From: Fomes fomentarius
Taxonomy: Eukaryota > Basidiomycota > Agaricomycetes > Polyporales > Polyporaceae
Reading direction: 5' to 3'
Length of the DNA: 64,000 nt
NCBI GenBank assembly: GCA_022606135.1
Contig: JABYQN010000005.1
Location: 930,001-994,000 of the forward strand
Positions 1-10,979 of the stretch are shown one piece after another; positions within the stretch are counted from its first letter, which is position 1; each line of letters begins with the position of its first letter. The position numbers and the translations under genes were made by a program. The notes beneath the pieces are model-generated. The model was not told where the DNA came from and made no database searches. It was given only the letters and a program-made list of their open reading frames with translations.

Positions 1-272
1 AATAATATGTACGAAGTGGGGTCGCAGTCAGATGTGAAAGCGTCTCAGTCTCACTCACCCTTTCACTTTATATATATATCTTGACAGCAATACTGCGGTC
101 CTACTGAGTATAGATCGCCCCTGCTTGGGACACTTACACGCTTGTCGATGGACGGGCGGCCGTATAGAGACCGAGGGAGTGGCCCTCCCATGGCACAACA
201 CACGCAAGAAATGAAGATGCATCCCTATGAGAATATGGGACATACAGATGTGCGGCCATAACATGACAATAT

Positions 273-3200
273 TCAACGCTTGCCCGCGATACCGATCCGG
301 TCCCCCCGGTTCTTCTTCTTCGCCGCCTGCGAGAGGGACATGTACGCGTACGGATCCACGCCCCCTTTTTTGACATCTCCTCCTGCTTTCTGTAACACGC
401 AGTGCGATGGAGGTGTTAGATGAGAGAGCAAGAGAACGAAAGAAGCACAGGCCACAAACCTTCGCCTTGAACTCATGTCCTAACTTCGGCTCTGCCTTCC
501 GCCTGCTCTTTGTGCCTGTCTTTTGCTGTTTATCCGCATCGGCCATCTCGACGTCTTGATCTGCTTCCTCGTGCTCTCTCCGCCGCTTCTTCGTGTCCTT
601 GTTGAACTTGATCTTCCCGTTCGGCCCACGCGTGAATCCGTCGACGGAAGTCAACGTCTCACGGTACGCGTTGCCCTCGACATCCTCACCGACACCAGCA
701 CCGGCCCCGTCATCGTCGTCGTCAGAGCCGTCGATGACCATCTTGCCAGTGTCCTCGTCTGTCTTGAAGTGCGCGGCCTCCTCGCCAGGCTTCCTCCCTT
801 TGCCCGACTTCGCAGCTAACGTGGACATCAGTGGACAGATAAATCTACAAATGACAAGGCGCGGAACGTACTTGTGATACGGGACGCGGCGCCCGAGAGG
901 AGATCCATGGGTTCGTCGTCGTCCACACGTAGCCGCGCGCCCGTATCTTTGCCTTTGCGTTTCGAGGAGCCCTGTTCGGGCTCATCTTCGTCGTTGCTGT
1001 CGGCGAGCTCGCTCTCGCTGCCGTACAGCACGTCCTCGAACGCGTCTCCTGCAGCAGGCTTGGCCTTTGGCTCATCGTCGTCCTCCTCGACGACCGCGTT
1101 TCCGCGCTTCCGCTTCGCCCTGTCTTTGCGCTTCTTGATGTTCAACAGAACCTTACGCGCTTCCTCTTCCTGCGCGTGTGCGTAGACGTCTTCCCAGCCG
1201 AAGCGGCGTATCATGCGTTCAAAGATGTGCCGGACCTTGGCCTTGAAGTGGTTCTTGTGGTCATGCGACCATCTGAGCAGTGCGGGGACGAGATCTTTGA
1301 GATAGGGACGCATGAGCTCTGTGGGCATGGTGTGGATGGCGAGCTTGATGAAGCCGAGGACGGACTTCACGATCTCGCGGTTGGCGGAGGTGAGGAATAC
1401 GAGGAGGGTGGTGAAGATCTCTGTCTGCATGTTTATTGAGATTTGATCTGTGGAAGGAACTTAGGATCACTATGCTGGGAATGGCGGGAAGAGCAGACCT
1501 CTGAACTCGAAGACGAGACGGGAGAGAGCAGTGACAGTGGCACTGATCATGTGTGGCGTTGCGCCAGCCAACCCACCCGCAACCATGGTTAGGTATTCTT
1601 CGATGTTCGCAGTGGCTGTGGGGCGAAATGATGAGCCCCGCTCCATTACAATACTGAGGGCATGTCGAACATACCGTCACTGGCACCATCCTCATCCATG
1701 CCGTCAATGTTCTGGCGCTTCACGACACCTCCCTCTGCCATCTTCTTGCCCATGGCAACGACGAGGTCAAATGCAGCGTTCCGCGCCTTCTCCGACGGCT
1801 CCTTCGTACCCAAGACCGCTTCCGGAATGATAGAAGGAATCAAGTGCAACGACTCGTTGGATATGACAGGGACAAGTGCAGCGAAGAGGTGGAATCGATC
1901 CTTCTTTGCCGCCGCAGCCAACCCGTCCACGAGGCCCTCGAGTTTCTTCAATATTGCTGCCGCGTCGACCTCGACCTTCCCGCTCTCAACGAGGCGCGCA
2001 AGTATCTTGTAGCCGCGCTTCTGGACACCATTGTCCTTACTCTCAAGGACATCGCTCGCAAGGCACGTGTTCAGGAGCGCGGTCGCGTCTTCGTTCGAGA
2101 GGTAAGGAAGCACGAGCAGGAGGAGGTCTTGTGTAACAGCCGTCATGCTGTCCGACGCAGGGCCCTTTGAAGGGGCGGCGACCTGAGCCTTGGCAAGATT
2201 TTGCTGGAGAAGCGCGATGAGCTTGCGGTACGCTTGTGCGACTTCCTGGACAGATCGTTAGATGCGTATGTCTGCATACATATCAGAGATCTGAACCTAC
2301 CTTCGGGTCTGCGATAGAGATCCACGCGCTCACGGCGTCGCCTACCATTGCCTGAGAATCGCGCCCGGCGGTGCTGAATACGTTGAATAGCACAGCAAGC
2401 CAACTTTCGGCCAGAGTACGCAGGAAGGCGACATTCTCCTGCGCGAGCTCCGTGGGGATCGGGTCTAAGCGCACCGTCTCTGGAAGTTTGGCGATCTGCT
2501 CCAGGTCTTCGCTCGCAAGGGCGACGTTCGACTCGACTAAAATCTTGAGAGCACGGAGTATTGCCGGACGCAACTGTGGCTGGTTGTATAGAAGCTGCGA
2601 GAGAAGTTGCGAAAACTGTGTCGTGAGGGACTGAGGAGGTACATTCAGTCAGTGAATGGGTACGTTTCACACAGGCGACGGATACTGACCTGCTTCAGGT
2701 CAGGGGGGCCCCAGCAGTAGCCGGGAAGTCCTGTCCAGATTTGCTCGACAAGGACACTCCAGACTTTAGCTTCCGATTCACGGCCCTCTGCCTCAGCCGT
2801 GGTTGACTGATCGAACATCCACTCCGTCAACGGGACGAAGTACGTAAGGAAGTGGCTGAGGGGTGAAGGGTGTGGCTGCCCAATCAATGGTAGCAAGAAT
2901 GCCCGAGGTGGGCGTCCCGCCTGTCTACTCTAGAGTCAGGGAAGGGGTAGATGCTCGCAAAGAGATACTAGCTTACCGGTCAGTAGGCTGAAGGTTGAGT
3001 GGTAGGACATGCAACAGAACGTCTGGACCAAGCACACACATAGCAGTGCTCAGCGTCATGTCCGCTGATTCCTTGTGTTCGAACGTCTTCTCAATGCGCA
3101 GGTCCGCAATCTTGACGATCAACGACAACATGAGCTGTTGTGCAGCAGTGGAGACTTTGCGCGAGCCATTGCGAAATCGTAGGTTCTCAATGAGAGACGA

Positions 3201-4500
3201 CACAATAGATAGAATTTCTGGGATCGCCCGGGCGTAAGTGATGGTGTCGAGTGCCTTCGTTGTCTGCGCGATGATCTTGCTGATGGTGGACTTAGGTTCA
3301 GGTGAGCTCTTCTCCTCGACGGCAGCGACAATAAGGGACGGCGTGAAGCATCGGCAAAGGGTAGACAGCGCCTCTGCAGCTGCCTTTCGGGTCGGAGAAT
3401 CGGAGGACTCCAGCAAGTTCCATATTGCCTTCCAAACCTTACCCAACTCTGCGGCACATTCGTCTGCGTCGCTCTGGTGGTATGCGAGCATCGCATTCGC
3501 AAGGACGCTTGCCCATGCCGCGGTAAGGCCAGAATCGCTTCGCAAGGGAGGCGACGACAGGATGACTTTAAGCAAATCCGACATGTGTGATTGGAGATTT
3601 ACAGTCGGGTCGTCCATCGAAAGCGCTAGCAGGTCGGCCAAGATGGAGTATGCTGATTGGGACAGATAAGGGTTCCCAAGGCGCGGAAGGAGCAGCAACG
3701 AAGATGTCGTTGTGGACAACGACTAGACGAACGAACATGAATCTCGACTGAATTACGGTCGGGATTATGACACTTACATCGGCGGGCAGAGTAGGCAACA
3801 CGGGCCTCAGGAATGCGAGGAGATGTATGGCAGCCTCGGACGTGCCATCCACTTCGGCCTTCTTCCCCTTGAACTTTGCGACGCCTCCGGCACTGACTTC
3901 GGCGAGTGCAGCTTTAACCCAGTCTGCGACTTTCTCCGCGTATGGGTGCTTTATAAGAGGACGCGGGGGCGCAGAGAGGACGTCCTTCACAACTTCGGCC
4001 GCCTTCTTCCTGACCTTCGGACGCGGGTCTAGAGTCAGTTGGAGGATGGTCATGAATGCCTGACGGAGGCCTTGGGTGTCCAACTGAGGCCGATCAAGAG
4101 CAAGCAAGACAGAGCCATAGAAAGTAAGCTGAGAACGCAGCGGTGGGGCGTGCGCGGATAGAGAGGGGAACAATGGGGAGGTCAAGGATAAGATGGTGGA
4201 GAGATGCGAACGGGTCACTGGATGAGGGACATACGGCGCGACTGCAGCGAGAAGATATAGCACAGCTGGGACGACATCGCCGTCCCCAAGCGCGGGGCCC
4301 GATGCTTGTGTGGACTGGAGCGCGCCTTCGAGGGTTGTTAGCAGAGCAGCAAAGTATGCTGTGGGTGAAGGCTCCGTATTTTGTTCGCGGAAAGTAGCCT
4401 CAATCGCACGGAGAAGAGTTGCAGGAGCTTTTTGGTGCGCGAGCGAGGAAGATGTGTGAGGTCTGATTTTGGATAGGACGAACTCGACGTTGTCCGACAT
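273..4500 (-). CDS. RRP12: Rrp12-like HEAT-repeat ribosome biogenesis factor
   Basis: Rrp12 is a nucleolar and nuclear HEAT-repeat protein needed for pre-40S maturation and export of both subunits. The coding sequence starts at the ATG at 4498-4500 (MSDNVEFVLSKIRP) and ends at TGA 273-275. About nine exons can be followed: 4500 to about 3780, 3719 to about 2979, then pieces near 2900-2690, 2640-2310, 2245-1690, 1620-1500, 1435-880, 820-465 and 395-273. The summed product is about 1,230 residues, close to yeast Rrp12 (1,228). The N-terminal half is alpha-helical and HEAT-like. The middle matches the NUC173 region. The C-terminal third has acidic runs (DSNDEDEPE, a run of D near residue 1,090), basic stretches (KKRKDRAKRKR) and the family tail ending DPYAYMSLSQAAKKKNRGDR. 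It is divergent from the acyltransferase at 4805. The identification is firm; individual intron edges are approximate. Confidence 0.93.
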
Positions 4501-4804
4501 GTTTGGAACGTCGCGAGCGTTGCGGGCGCCGTCACGAACGATGAGGACGTCTGGCCGATTGAAGCCAGAAAAAATCTCAGTCTGTGGACGGCACGCGGCG
4601 ACTTGCCAGATTAAGCTTCGGGGCGGGAAGTCGGCCCGGAGGGAAAGTGGGGAAGCCGATCTTGGCGTCGCAGTCGCTGGAGCAAAGCTGCGGCCTGCCG
4701 CTGAGCCTCGTCACTGCCAACATTAACATTGGCGACCCTCTTCCATCGTCGACGCTCACTTGAGACCTGGGATCTTGAGGTTTGAAATCTTTTTCCTTCT
4801 TCCT
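4501..4804. promoter_or_regulatory. Shared divergent promoter, RRP12 / acyltransferase
   Basis: These 304 bases separate the start codons of two divergent genes, so they should hold both promoters and 5' UTRs. A pyrimidine-rich stretch (tctttttccttcttcct) lies directly before the acyltransferase ATG. No clear TATA box is seen. The role is inferred from position only. Confidence 0.5.
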
Positions 4805-6922
4805 ATGATGGAGTTGGCAGGGTCTGGGACGCCATGGTCATACTTGTTCATCCGGTACGAGTTACTGCAGAAGTATCGCAAATTTGTGTTGTGTCTGATC
4901 GCAGGCAATAGCTGGCTCTTCAAATTTGTTTTGAAGATCTTCTACGGCACTATAGTTGTTGAGAACGTTGATGCGATACCCCCGAGAGGGACACCATGGT
5001 AAGCCCGGATTATGTTGCGGCACAGCCAAACTGCTGAGCTCTACCAATAGCATCGTTTGTGCAAATCACAGTAACTCGCTCACGGACGCCTTGTAAGTGC
5101 CCCGTCAACGTCTCACTTTGAGTCTCTCCGTGATGTGCTCCAAACAGACTCTTGGTCACTTCTATTCCGTCCAGGGTTTGGCACTTTGCACCTTGCATTC
5201 ACTCAGTCGCTGAACTTACCATGACATGGATCAACAGAAGCGCAACATGTTGAGGTTGACAGCGAAGGCGACGCAATTTGGAAGAAAGACATTTACAAGT
5301 TGGCTGATTGAGTCTGCGGGCACGGTTCCTATAAAGAGACGTAAGGACTATGCAGACGGCACGGCGGACAACAGTGATGTGATGCAATATCTCATGGAGG
5401 TGAGTATCTCTTTGATCCCTCAGTAGCAACTCATGACAATCTGCCTGGAAGGCTCTGGAACTTGGAGATGCGGTATGCTTATTCCCCGAAGGGATGAGTA
5501 GGTACCATCCGACCATTGCCCCGTCGAAGACTGGGGGTAAGTCCGTTCAAGCGTCTTTCGAAAACCCGTCATTTCTTAGCTTGTCTGACAGTGGCGAGAC
5601 TGGTCTCTGATGTTCTCACTCGTAACCGACACAATCCGGACTTCGAGATCGACGTTCTCACATGTTCAATCACATACATGTATGCACAACTCTCAGTGCT
5701 CATTTCCGTTGAGTCAAGTCTCACGTTCATTGAAGGCATCGTCAGCATTTCCGTTCCGACGTGCTAGTGACTTTCCATGCGCCAATGAAGTTCACCCCCA
5801 AGGTTGTGTCTTATATTCCGTGTTTCAGAGCGCTTGCTCACATCTCCCCAGAACAACCCGGAACTACTAGCGCCGATTGACTTCAACGAGATTCGCTCGT
5901 TGACCGCAAAGATGCACGAGCAGATCAGCTCGGGCACCCTCGATGCACCATCCTGGAGACTCATTCGCATCGCCAAACTTGCCGCGCGGATCTACGCGCC
6001 CCTAGGCACCACTATGACACTCGGCGACTACGTCCGTGTGGTCAGGACATTCCTCGAAGCATTCAAGCTGGCAGAGTCTCCCCGTCCAGACCCTTCCAGC
6101 GACGGCGAGGCACCTCCTGCGGAGCAGGTCGCTCGAGAGGACGCGAGGATTGTTCAGCTAGGACGTGAACTCAAGGCAAGTAAACTATGCCTAGCTTGAA
6201 TGTGATATGCCATTGTACTTAACTGATAGTCCTAATAGGAGTACCAGGACCAGCTCTCTCGCTGGGGAATCAAGGATGACCGCGTCCGGCGGCCTCTGCC
6301 TCGTCCCATCATCCTATACCGCATCATCCTCCGCGCCGTCTGGGCTCTCGCCCTCTTCACAATTTCTCTGCCCGGACTGCTGCTCTGGCTCCCAGTCTTC
6401 GTCACGACCTTCATCGCTGTGCACCAGTTCAAGCGCACCGGGCCGGTCTGGGACACATACGACGAGATCGCACAGTACAAGCTCACGTATGGGCTTATCT
6501 CCGGGCTCTGTATATACGTCTTCTCGATGCTCGCCACCCTGCCCTTCGTTGCGTTCACCGCTGTCCTGGTGCCTGCCGCGATGTGGATGAGCTTGCGCTG
6601 GCTGGAGGACGCCGTGTCTGCGTTCCGCGCGCTTGCGTCACTAACCCGACTGCTCCTCATTGGAAAGCCGGCTCTGAAGCAGATGCGGGAGAAGAGAGAG
6701 GACTTGCATCGGAGGGTTATGGAGCTGGCCGTTGGCACCCTTGGCCTTCCGGAGGAGCCTGAGAGGTACTTCGAGGAGAATGGAGGCAGGCAGAAGGGAA
6801 GGGTACGTGGGCGATGGGCGAGTAAGGCTAAATATTTCTCTGTTAGGAGACGAAGAAAGCGGGACTGGAACGAGACCCTCAGACTCTACGACCAGATGGA
6901 CTACCCTGATGACGAGTATTAG
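4805..6922 (+). CDS. Glycerol-3-phosphate acyltransferase-like protein (Gpt2/Sct1 family), copy 1
   Basis: This is a membrane-bound PlsC-type acyltransferase. By family it would acylate glycerol-3-phosphate or dihydroxyacetone phosphate at the ER, the first step of glycerolipid synthesis. Introns split the catalytic block. Exon 1 (4805-4998) ends GTPC after splicing, exon 2 (5051-5092) carries motif I NHSNSLTD (NHx4D), and later exons carry AGTVPIKR (motif II) and FPEGMSRYHPT (motif III). The C-terminal half has paired hydrophobic segments near 6320-6420 and 6485-6580 and a basic, charged tail ending DYPDDEY. The first in-frame ATG is 4805; a second follows at once at 4808. TAG is at 6920-6922. 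Product is about 600 residues. A paralogue on the other strand (14013-16963) shares the catalytic architecture but only limited sequence. Substrate preference cannot be read from the sequence. Confidence 0.85.
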
Positions 6923-7110
6923 TTCCTTATAACATCTTGTACAACCTTTGATGTGCCACTTATTAATGGCGACATGCTTGACGCTCATGTAGTGCAACCT
7001 TGAATGAACATTATGGGGACAAGCATGCGTACGACGTAGCTTGACGACGTAGCTTGATTATGGACTGATTTCAGAGATGAGAAGGGGCTCGGGAAATGGA
7101 AACAAAAACA

Positions 7111-7192
7111 TGTCCCAGGGAGGATTCGAGCCTCCGTCTTCACGGTTCTGTGTTGCCACAACGTGATGATCTAACCACTAATCGACAAGGAC
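7111..7192 (-). tRNA. tRNA-His (GUG anticodon) with a short intron
   Basis: Read on the minus strand from 7192, the sequence folds as a tRNA. The acceptor GTCCTTG pairs with CTGGGAC except for one T-T mismatch. The D arm is GATT/GATC. The anticodon stem TCACG/CGTGA encloses TTGTGG, so the anticodon is GTG. The T stem is GGAGG/CCTCC, and the discriminator is A73, as in eukaryotic tRNA-His. The anticodon stem only closes if about 10 nt (CAACACAGAA) just after position 37 are removed, the canonical place for a nuclear tRNA intron. The T loop begins C rather than T at position 54. A T-run (TGTTTTTG) follows the 3' end and would terminate Pol III. Mature length is 72 nt without CCA and the added G-1. 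Confidence 0.85.
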
Positions 7193-7418
7193 ATTGGCTG
7201 AAACGGTGCGCTTGTGATTATAACCAGCTATCTCCGCCACTTACGTCATGGGTAATCAAGCCGGGAACTCGAAGACTGGCTGCCGTTTGTTCTGGCCGGG
7301 GCGCGAATAGTGCGACTCGGTCAAGGCTCACAGGGGATGCTGAGACAGTCGGACGAGTGGGAACCGCAGCTTACATCCCTCTCGTCACCTCCCCTCATCT
7401 CAAGGTCGACCTTCAGCC

Positions 7419-8335
7419 ATGCGCAAGTCATCGTACGTCGCTGCGTTCTTGGCCGTCGCATTGACGTTGGCTCTGGTGAGTATTGCCTAGTCTTGCAGCG
7501 ACGATCCCGAAGACGCGGTCTTCAAACTCAACTTAGCTGTGACTTCGTTCGTATTGCACAGAATATCATCTCCGTCCAACGCCACGACTGGTCTGTCTCC
7601 CAGTCCTAGCTCCAACAGAAGTTAAGTGCTCACGCGACGCGCACCAGGCTTGTCGCGTCGAGGCCGGACATCATCTACAGCAAGGTCATTGTCGAGTATG
7701 GGCTCAACCGCGTCTGCGAGACTCGCATCATTGAGCTCCCGGATATGAACAACGGCACGAACAAGTACATCAACCATGAATGTCGTTTCTTCCCAAAGGG
7801 CGAGGCCGACGGATGCAACAAGGGGAACAAGACATTCTGCATGATCTGGAGCACTGCGGGCTACTTCGGCGAACTCGGCATCGGGTTCGCTGCCATTGCC
7901 TGCCTTGCAATCCTGTTTGGTGTCACGACGCACTCGCGGAGGAGGCGTATCTGGAAGTCGGCGTCGGTGCTTGTTGCATTGCATGGTGAGTGGAAGTTCG
8001 GTTTGCTTCCTTCGGTCGTGTGATGCGAACTTTTTGTCGGTCCGTAGTCATGTTGCAGATCGTCGTATTCGGCATCGTGACCCACCTCTACCGCACCAAC
8101 CAGTTCCCCACATTCGAGCGTGCTCGGCCTGGTGCGTATATTCCTGCTGTGGTGTGATGCTGTGATGCAATATATATTGATCGGCCGGTATCAAGGTTTG
8201 GCCTATGTCCTGAACGTAGTCTCCTGGCTGCTCGGTACCCTCATCACGGCCGGCGTGGTTACCACTGGTATATCTGCCAACAAGGGTCACAGCTGGGCCG
8301 CAGGGAACCGTGCCTACCGTCCCATCGATGGTTAA
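7419..8335 (+). CDS. Four-TM membrane protein of unknown function
   Basis: Five exons (7419-7475, 7562-7590, 7648-7985, 8048-8131, 8196-8335) join in frame to 215 residues. The layout is claudin- or SUR7-like: an N-terminal hydrophobic segment (SSYVAAFLAVALTLAL, residues 4-19), a large loop of about 85 residues with four cysteines (CETR, ECRFFPKG, DGCNKG, TFCMIW) and one NGT sequon, then three TM helices (GYFGELGIGFAAIACLAILF, SVLVALHVMLQIVVFGIV, YVLNVVSWLLGTLITAGVV) and a short polar tail ending YRPIDG. The cysteine-bearing loop is probably extracellular and disulphide-bonded. It recalls plasma-membrane or eisosome-type tetraspanners, but no diagnostic signature was seen, so function is left open. 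The ATG at 7419 directly begins the first hydrophobic segment. Confidence 0.8.
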
Positions 8336-9078
8336 GGAATTTATGAGGTTCACCACCAAAATGTCACGAACACGGCCCGTGAGGAGCCCGCTGTAGCCCG
8401 CTTGTCACCTTATGTTTCCCCTTCTGTATTAGTAGCCGATTTCGTTCCGTTATGAGCGATTGTAATTTGTATATACCCCATAGACTTTTTTGCAGTATAC
8501 ATGTGTCCATCCCACTCGCTCATAACTGCTGCCTCACCTTCACACCTATGTTTTAAGGCGCGTCGCATCTCTCTTCCTTCTGTCCGGCTCTGAATGCTGG
8601 GTGTGTTCATAGATTGACCACGTCTACACATGTCAGATATGTCAACAGTGGCCAGCTGAATGTCTTCTGTGATGCCGGTTCGAATTGACAGATAGCCGAC
8701 GAAGGAACTTATGGTCACGACTTGTGATGGCGCAATCATTTCCGGACAAGAGTAACCATTGCAAGCCCGAGGCGTGAGTATCTCTCGTTATGAAGTTGCA
8801 CTCTCACTGCCGCAAGGTGCTTTCAATGAATAGGAAATAGGTAATAATCGTGTCATAGTCGCAATGAGGACCGTTCAGTTCACGCCGATGTGCTTTCGCG
8901 ACTACTGGAACGCTTGCGATTGACCTAGGCTTGTGAAGACATTGCTAGCGAAGATGACGGCCCGACACCGACGAGGTCTCCAAAGGGTGATCGCAAAGAA
9001 TGCCTTAGAGGGCCCAACCTCACCGTCCGCCGTATCCGGTCCAGTCGCTGTTCAGGGGATCTTCTCTCACTTCACGAC
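8336..9078. other. Intergenic, no gene recognised
   Basis: This stretch holds the 3' UTR of the four-TM gene and then sequence with only short unlinked reading frames on either strand. I see no RNA gene or repeat in it. Confidence 0.6.
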
Positions 9079-9830
9079 ATGGCGCATCGCATCCTGCAGA
9101 CTCTTCTCACGGCGACGCTGCCTCGCCTGGTCACCCTCACTGGTGCGAAATCGCAACCGTGCCGGTGAGTAACGCCGTATCTCACATCTAGGACCGGCCG
9201 TTACTGAAGTCTTTGTGTACAATAGTGGGCCGGTCCCCAGCCTATCGTTTGAGCTACTTGCGATCCCGACTTCGTATAGAAGTTCCAGTCTCGGCATTCC
9301 CAGTTGATTTTGTGTCCTCCGACTCGGAGACTCTGCTCCTGGACTATCCCTCCGCTGGCACAGGACGTCTTAGGCTGTTCCTCGTCAAGATGAGCGCTAT
9401 AAGCGAACGCAAGACCGGGAGGCAAATACGATATCGTTAGCTGGGATCCCCGTGTGTCGGGTTTGACATGTGCGTATATTTCTTTCCGTCATATTATCCG
9501 ATCGCAATGTCCCATGGCCTAACTTCAGTTGCGGTCAGTCCTAGCGCAGTGATATGTTACGAAGTCAACTTTACCTGGGCTGAACATGTCGACGGAACCC
9601 TCGAGGACCGCTCGATATCATGAATAGGCAGTTCACCGACCCCTCAGGACATCCCACGGCTCATGGCGGAGGCTCAGGCGGAAGAGATGTACAGGCAGGT
9701 CGGCCAGAAGTGCGTGAATGCTTCCGGCAGCAACACACTCCAGTACATCCAGAATACCGCCATTCAACATACTATCACAACGTTAACGACACTTGGTTAT
9801 ATGGTCTAGACCTTGTTTAAGATCTCGACC
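9079..9830 (+). pseudogene. Decayed TAP-like alpha/beta-hydrolase, copy A
   Basis: The segment looks like the front half of a secreted alpha/beta-hydrolase of the tripeptidyl-aminopeptidase-like (TAP, peptidase S33) family. An ATG at 9079 opens a signal-peptide-like exon (MAHRILQTLLTATLPRLV) followed by GTGAGT. Family landmarks then appear in order but in different frames: SAGTGRLRLFLVKMSAI near 9350, GKYDIVSWDPR (the DIVSWDPRG block) near 9420, and EEMYRQVGQKCVNASG with LQYIQNTA near 9680-9765. The GGPGGSG oxyanion-loop block expected before DIVSWDPR is missing, and the frame shifts between the two flanking blocks. No GxSxG nucleophile elbow follows. It could in principle be a badly spliced living gene, but the missing core block argues for decay. 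Confidence 0.6.
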
Positions 9831-10979
9831 AGGTTCCGATTGTTCATGTTATCGCTCCAAACGACTAGTTGTCATCGGGGCCTCAGCGCGAGTGCCACTG
9901 GTGAAAGAGAGGTGCCAACGATCTCACGTCCCGTCACAGCCGGCGCTTAGTCATCTTTTTCTGTGTCACTCTCATAGTCACTACAAGCTCACCATGATCC
10001 GAGTCATCGACACCCTCGGGGGCGATCGTCCGTCGTTGAAGATGAACCACAAGCGTTCTGTCCCACAACTGCGGCCATTACGAAACTTTCATGTCTCCTG
10101 ACTCTGTGGCGCTATGTACCTTTGGACTCTGCAGAATTGGCATGGACACCGGTCCAAGAATCTTCAGATGATAAGTGTTCATAAACTCCGTGGCGGGCCT
10201 TCCAAGTACCCTGGAGACCCAGCGAACATGCCGCGGTATCGTGTGAGGTAATAATAGTAACAGCATCTTCCCTAAGGCCTAATTTCCGCTGACTAGCCTT
10301 ACCTTCAGGGCATTGTGATGGCGTGAACGACCACCAAGAATGACACCCGGTGAGAGAATCGTTTCAGATAGAACGGACTTAAGGGCGACGGTGGGCCCTG
10401 AGTTTCGGGTACATTGGATCACAATCGCAGGTTGATTGCGAATCCCGGTGCGCCAGCATCCTGAGTGTATCACTGGGTCACGGCGAGCATAGCCTAATTA
10501 GAGCGAATGCAACCGGCGTGAAGACACCGTAGCTGTGTCCACGGACATTAAGGTACGTCAATTGTCACAGGTCACTATCGACTCGGATGAGGGTGTGCTC
10601 ACTACAGCCCAACTTGAACTTTTGTTCTGCCAGCCTCAGGATGAGTCGGGGAAGCGCTTGTGCGCGTCACTTGGGCTGTACGTCGTATCGCGCCGATTTC
10701 TGCCAGAGTCTTACCGAATCACTGGGAGTGATGTGCTGCACGGTCAAGCTGGAGGCTCATTTTCGATAGCTAGTCACCTATCGCGATCGTGAACGCCACG
10801 TGACTCTCAAATCGTATTCACGAGGTTTGGGCCGCCGATCATCAACTCCTCGGTACACCATGTGCCCTCTTCAAAGTGCCATTAGACCGCCACAAATACC
10901 TCCGCTGAAACAGGTCGTTTGAAGTGAATGCTCTCAATGAACGCAAGGGGGTACTAGTCATGAAGTCTATTACTAAGTC
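9831..10979. other. Degraded spacer between hydrolase relics
   Basis: There are only short frames with no linked splice pattern. An 85-codon frame at 10535-10792 has no recognisable motif. The stretch may be the eroded 3' half of copy A or the 5' part of copy B, but I cannot align it to the family. Confidence 0.4.
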
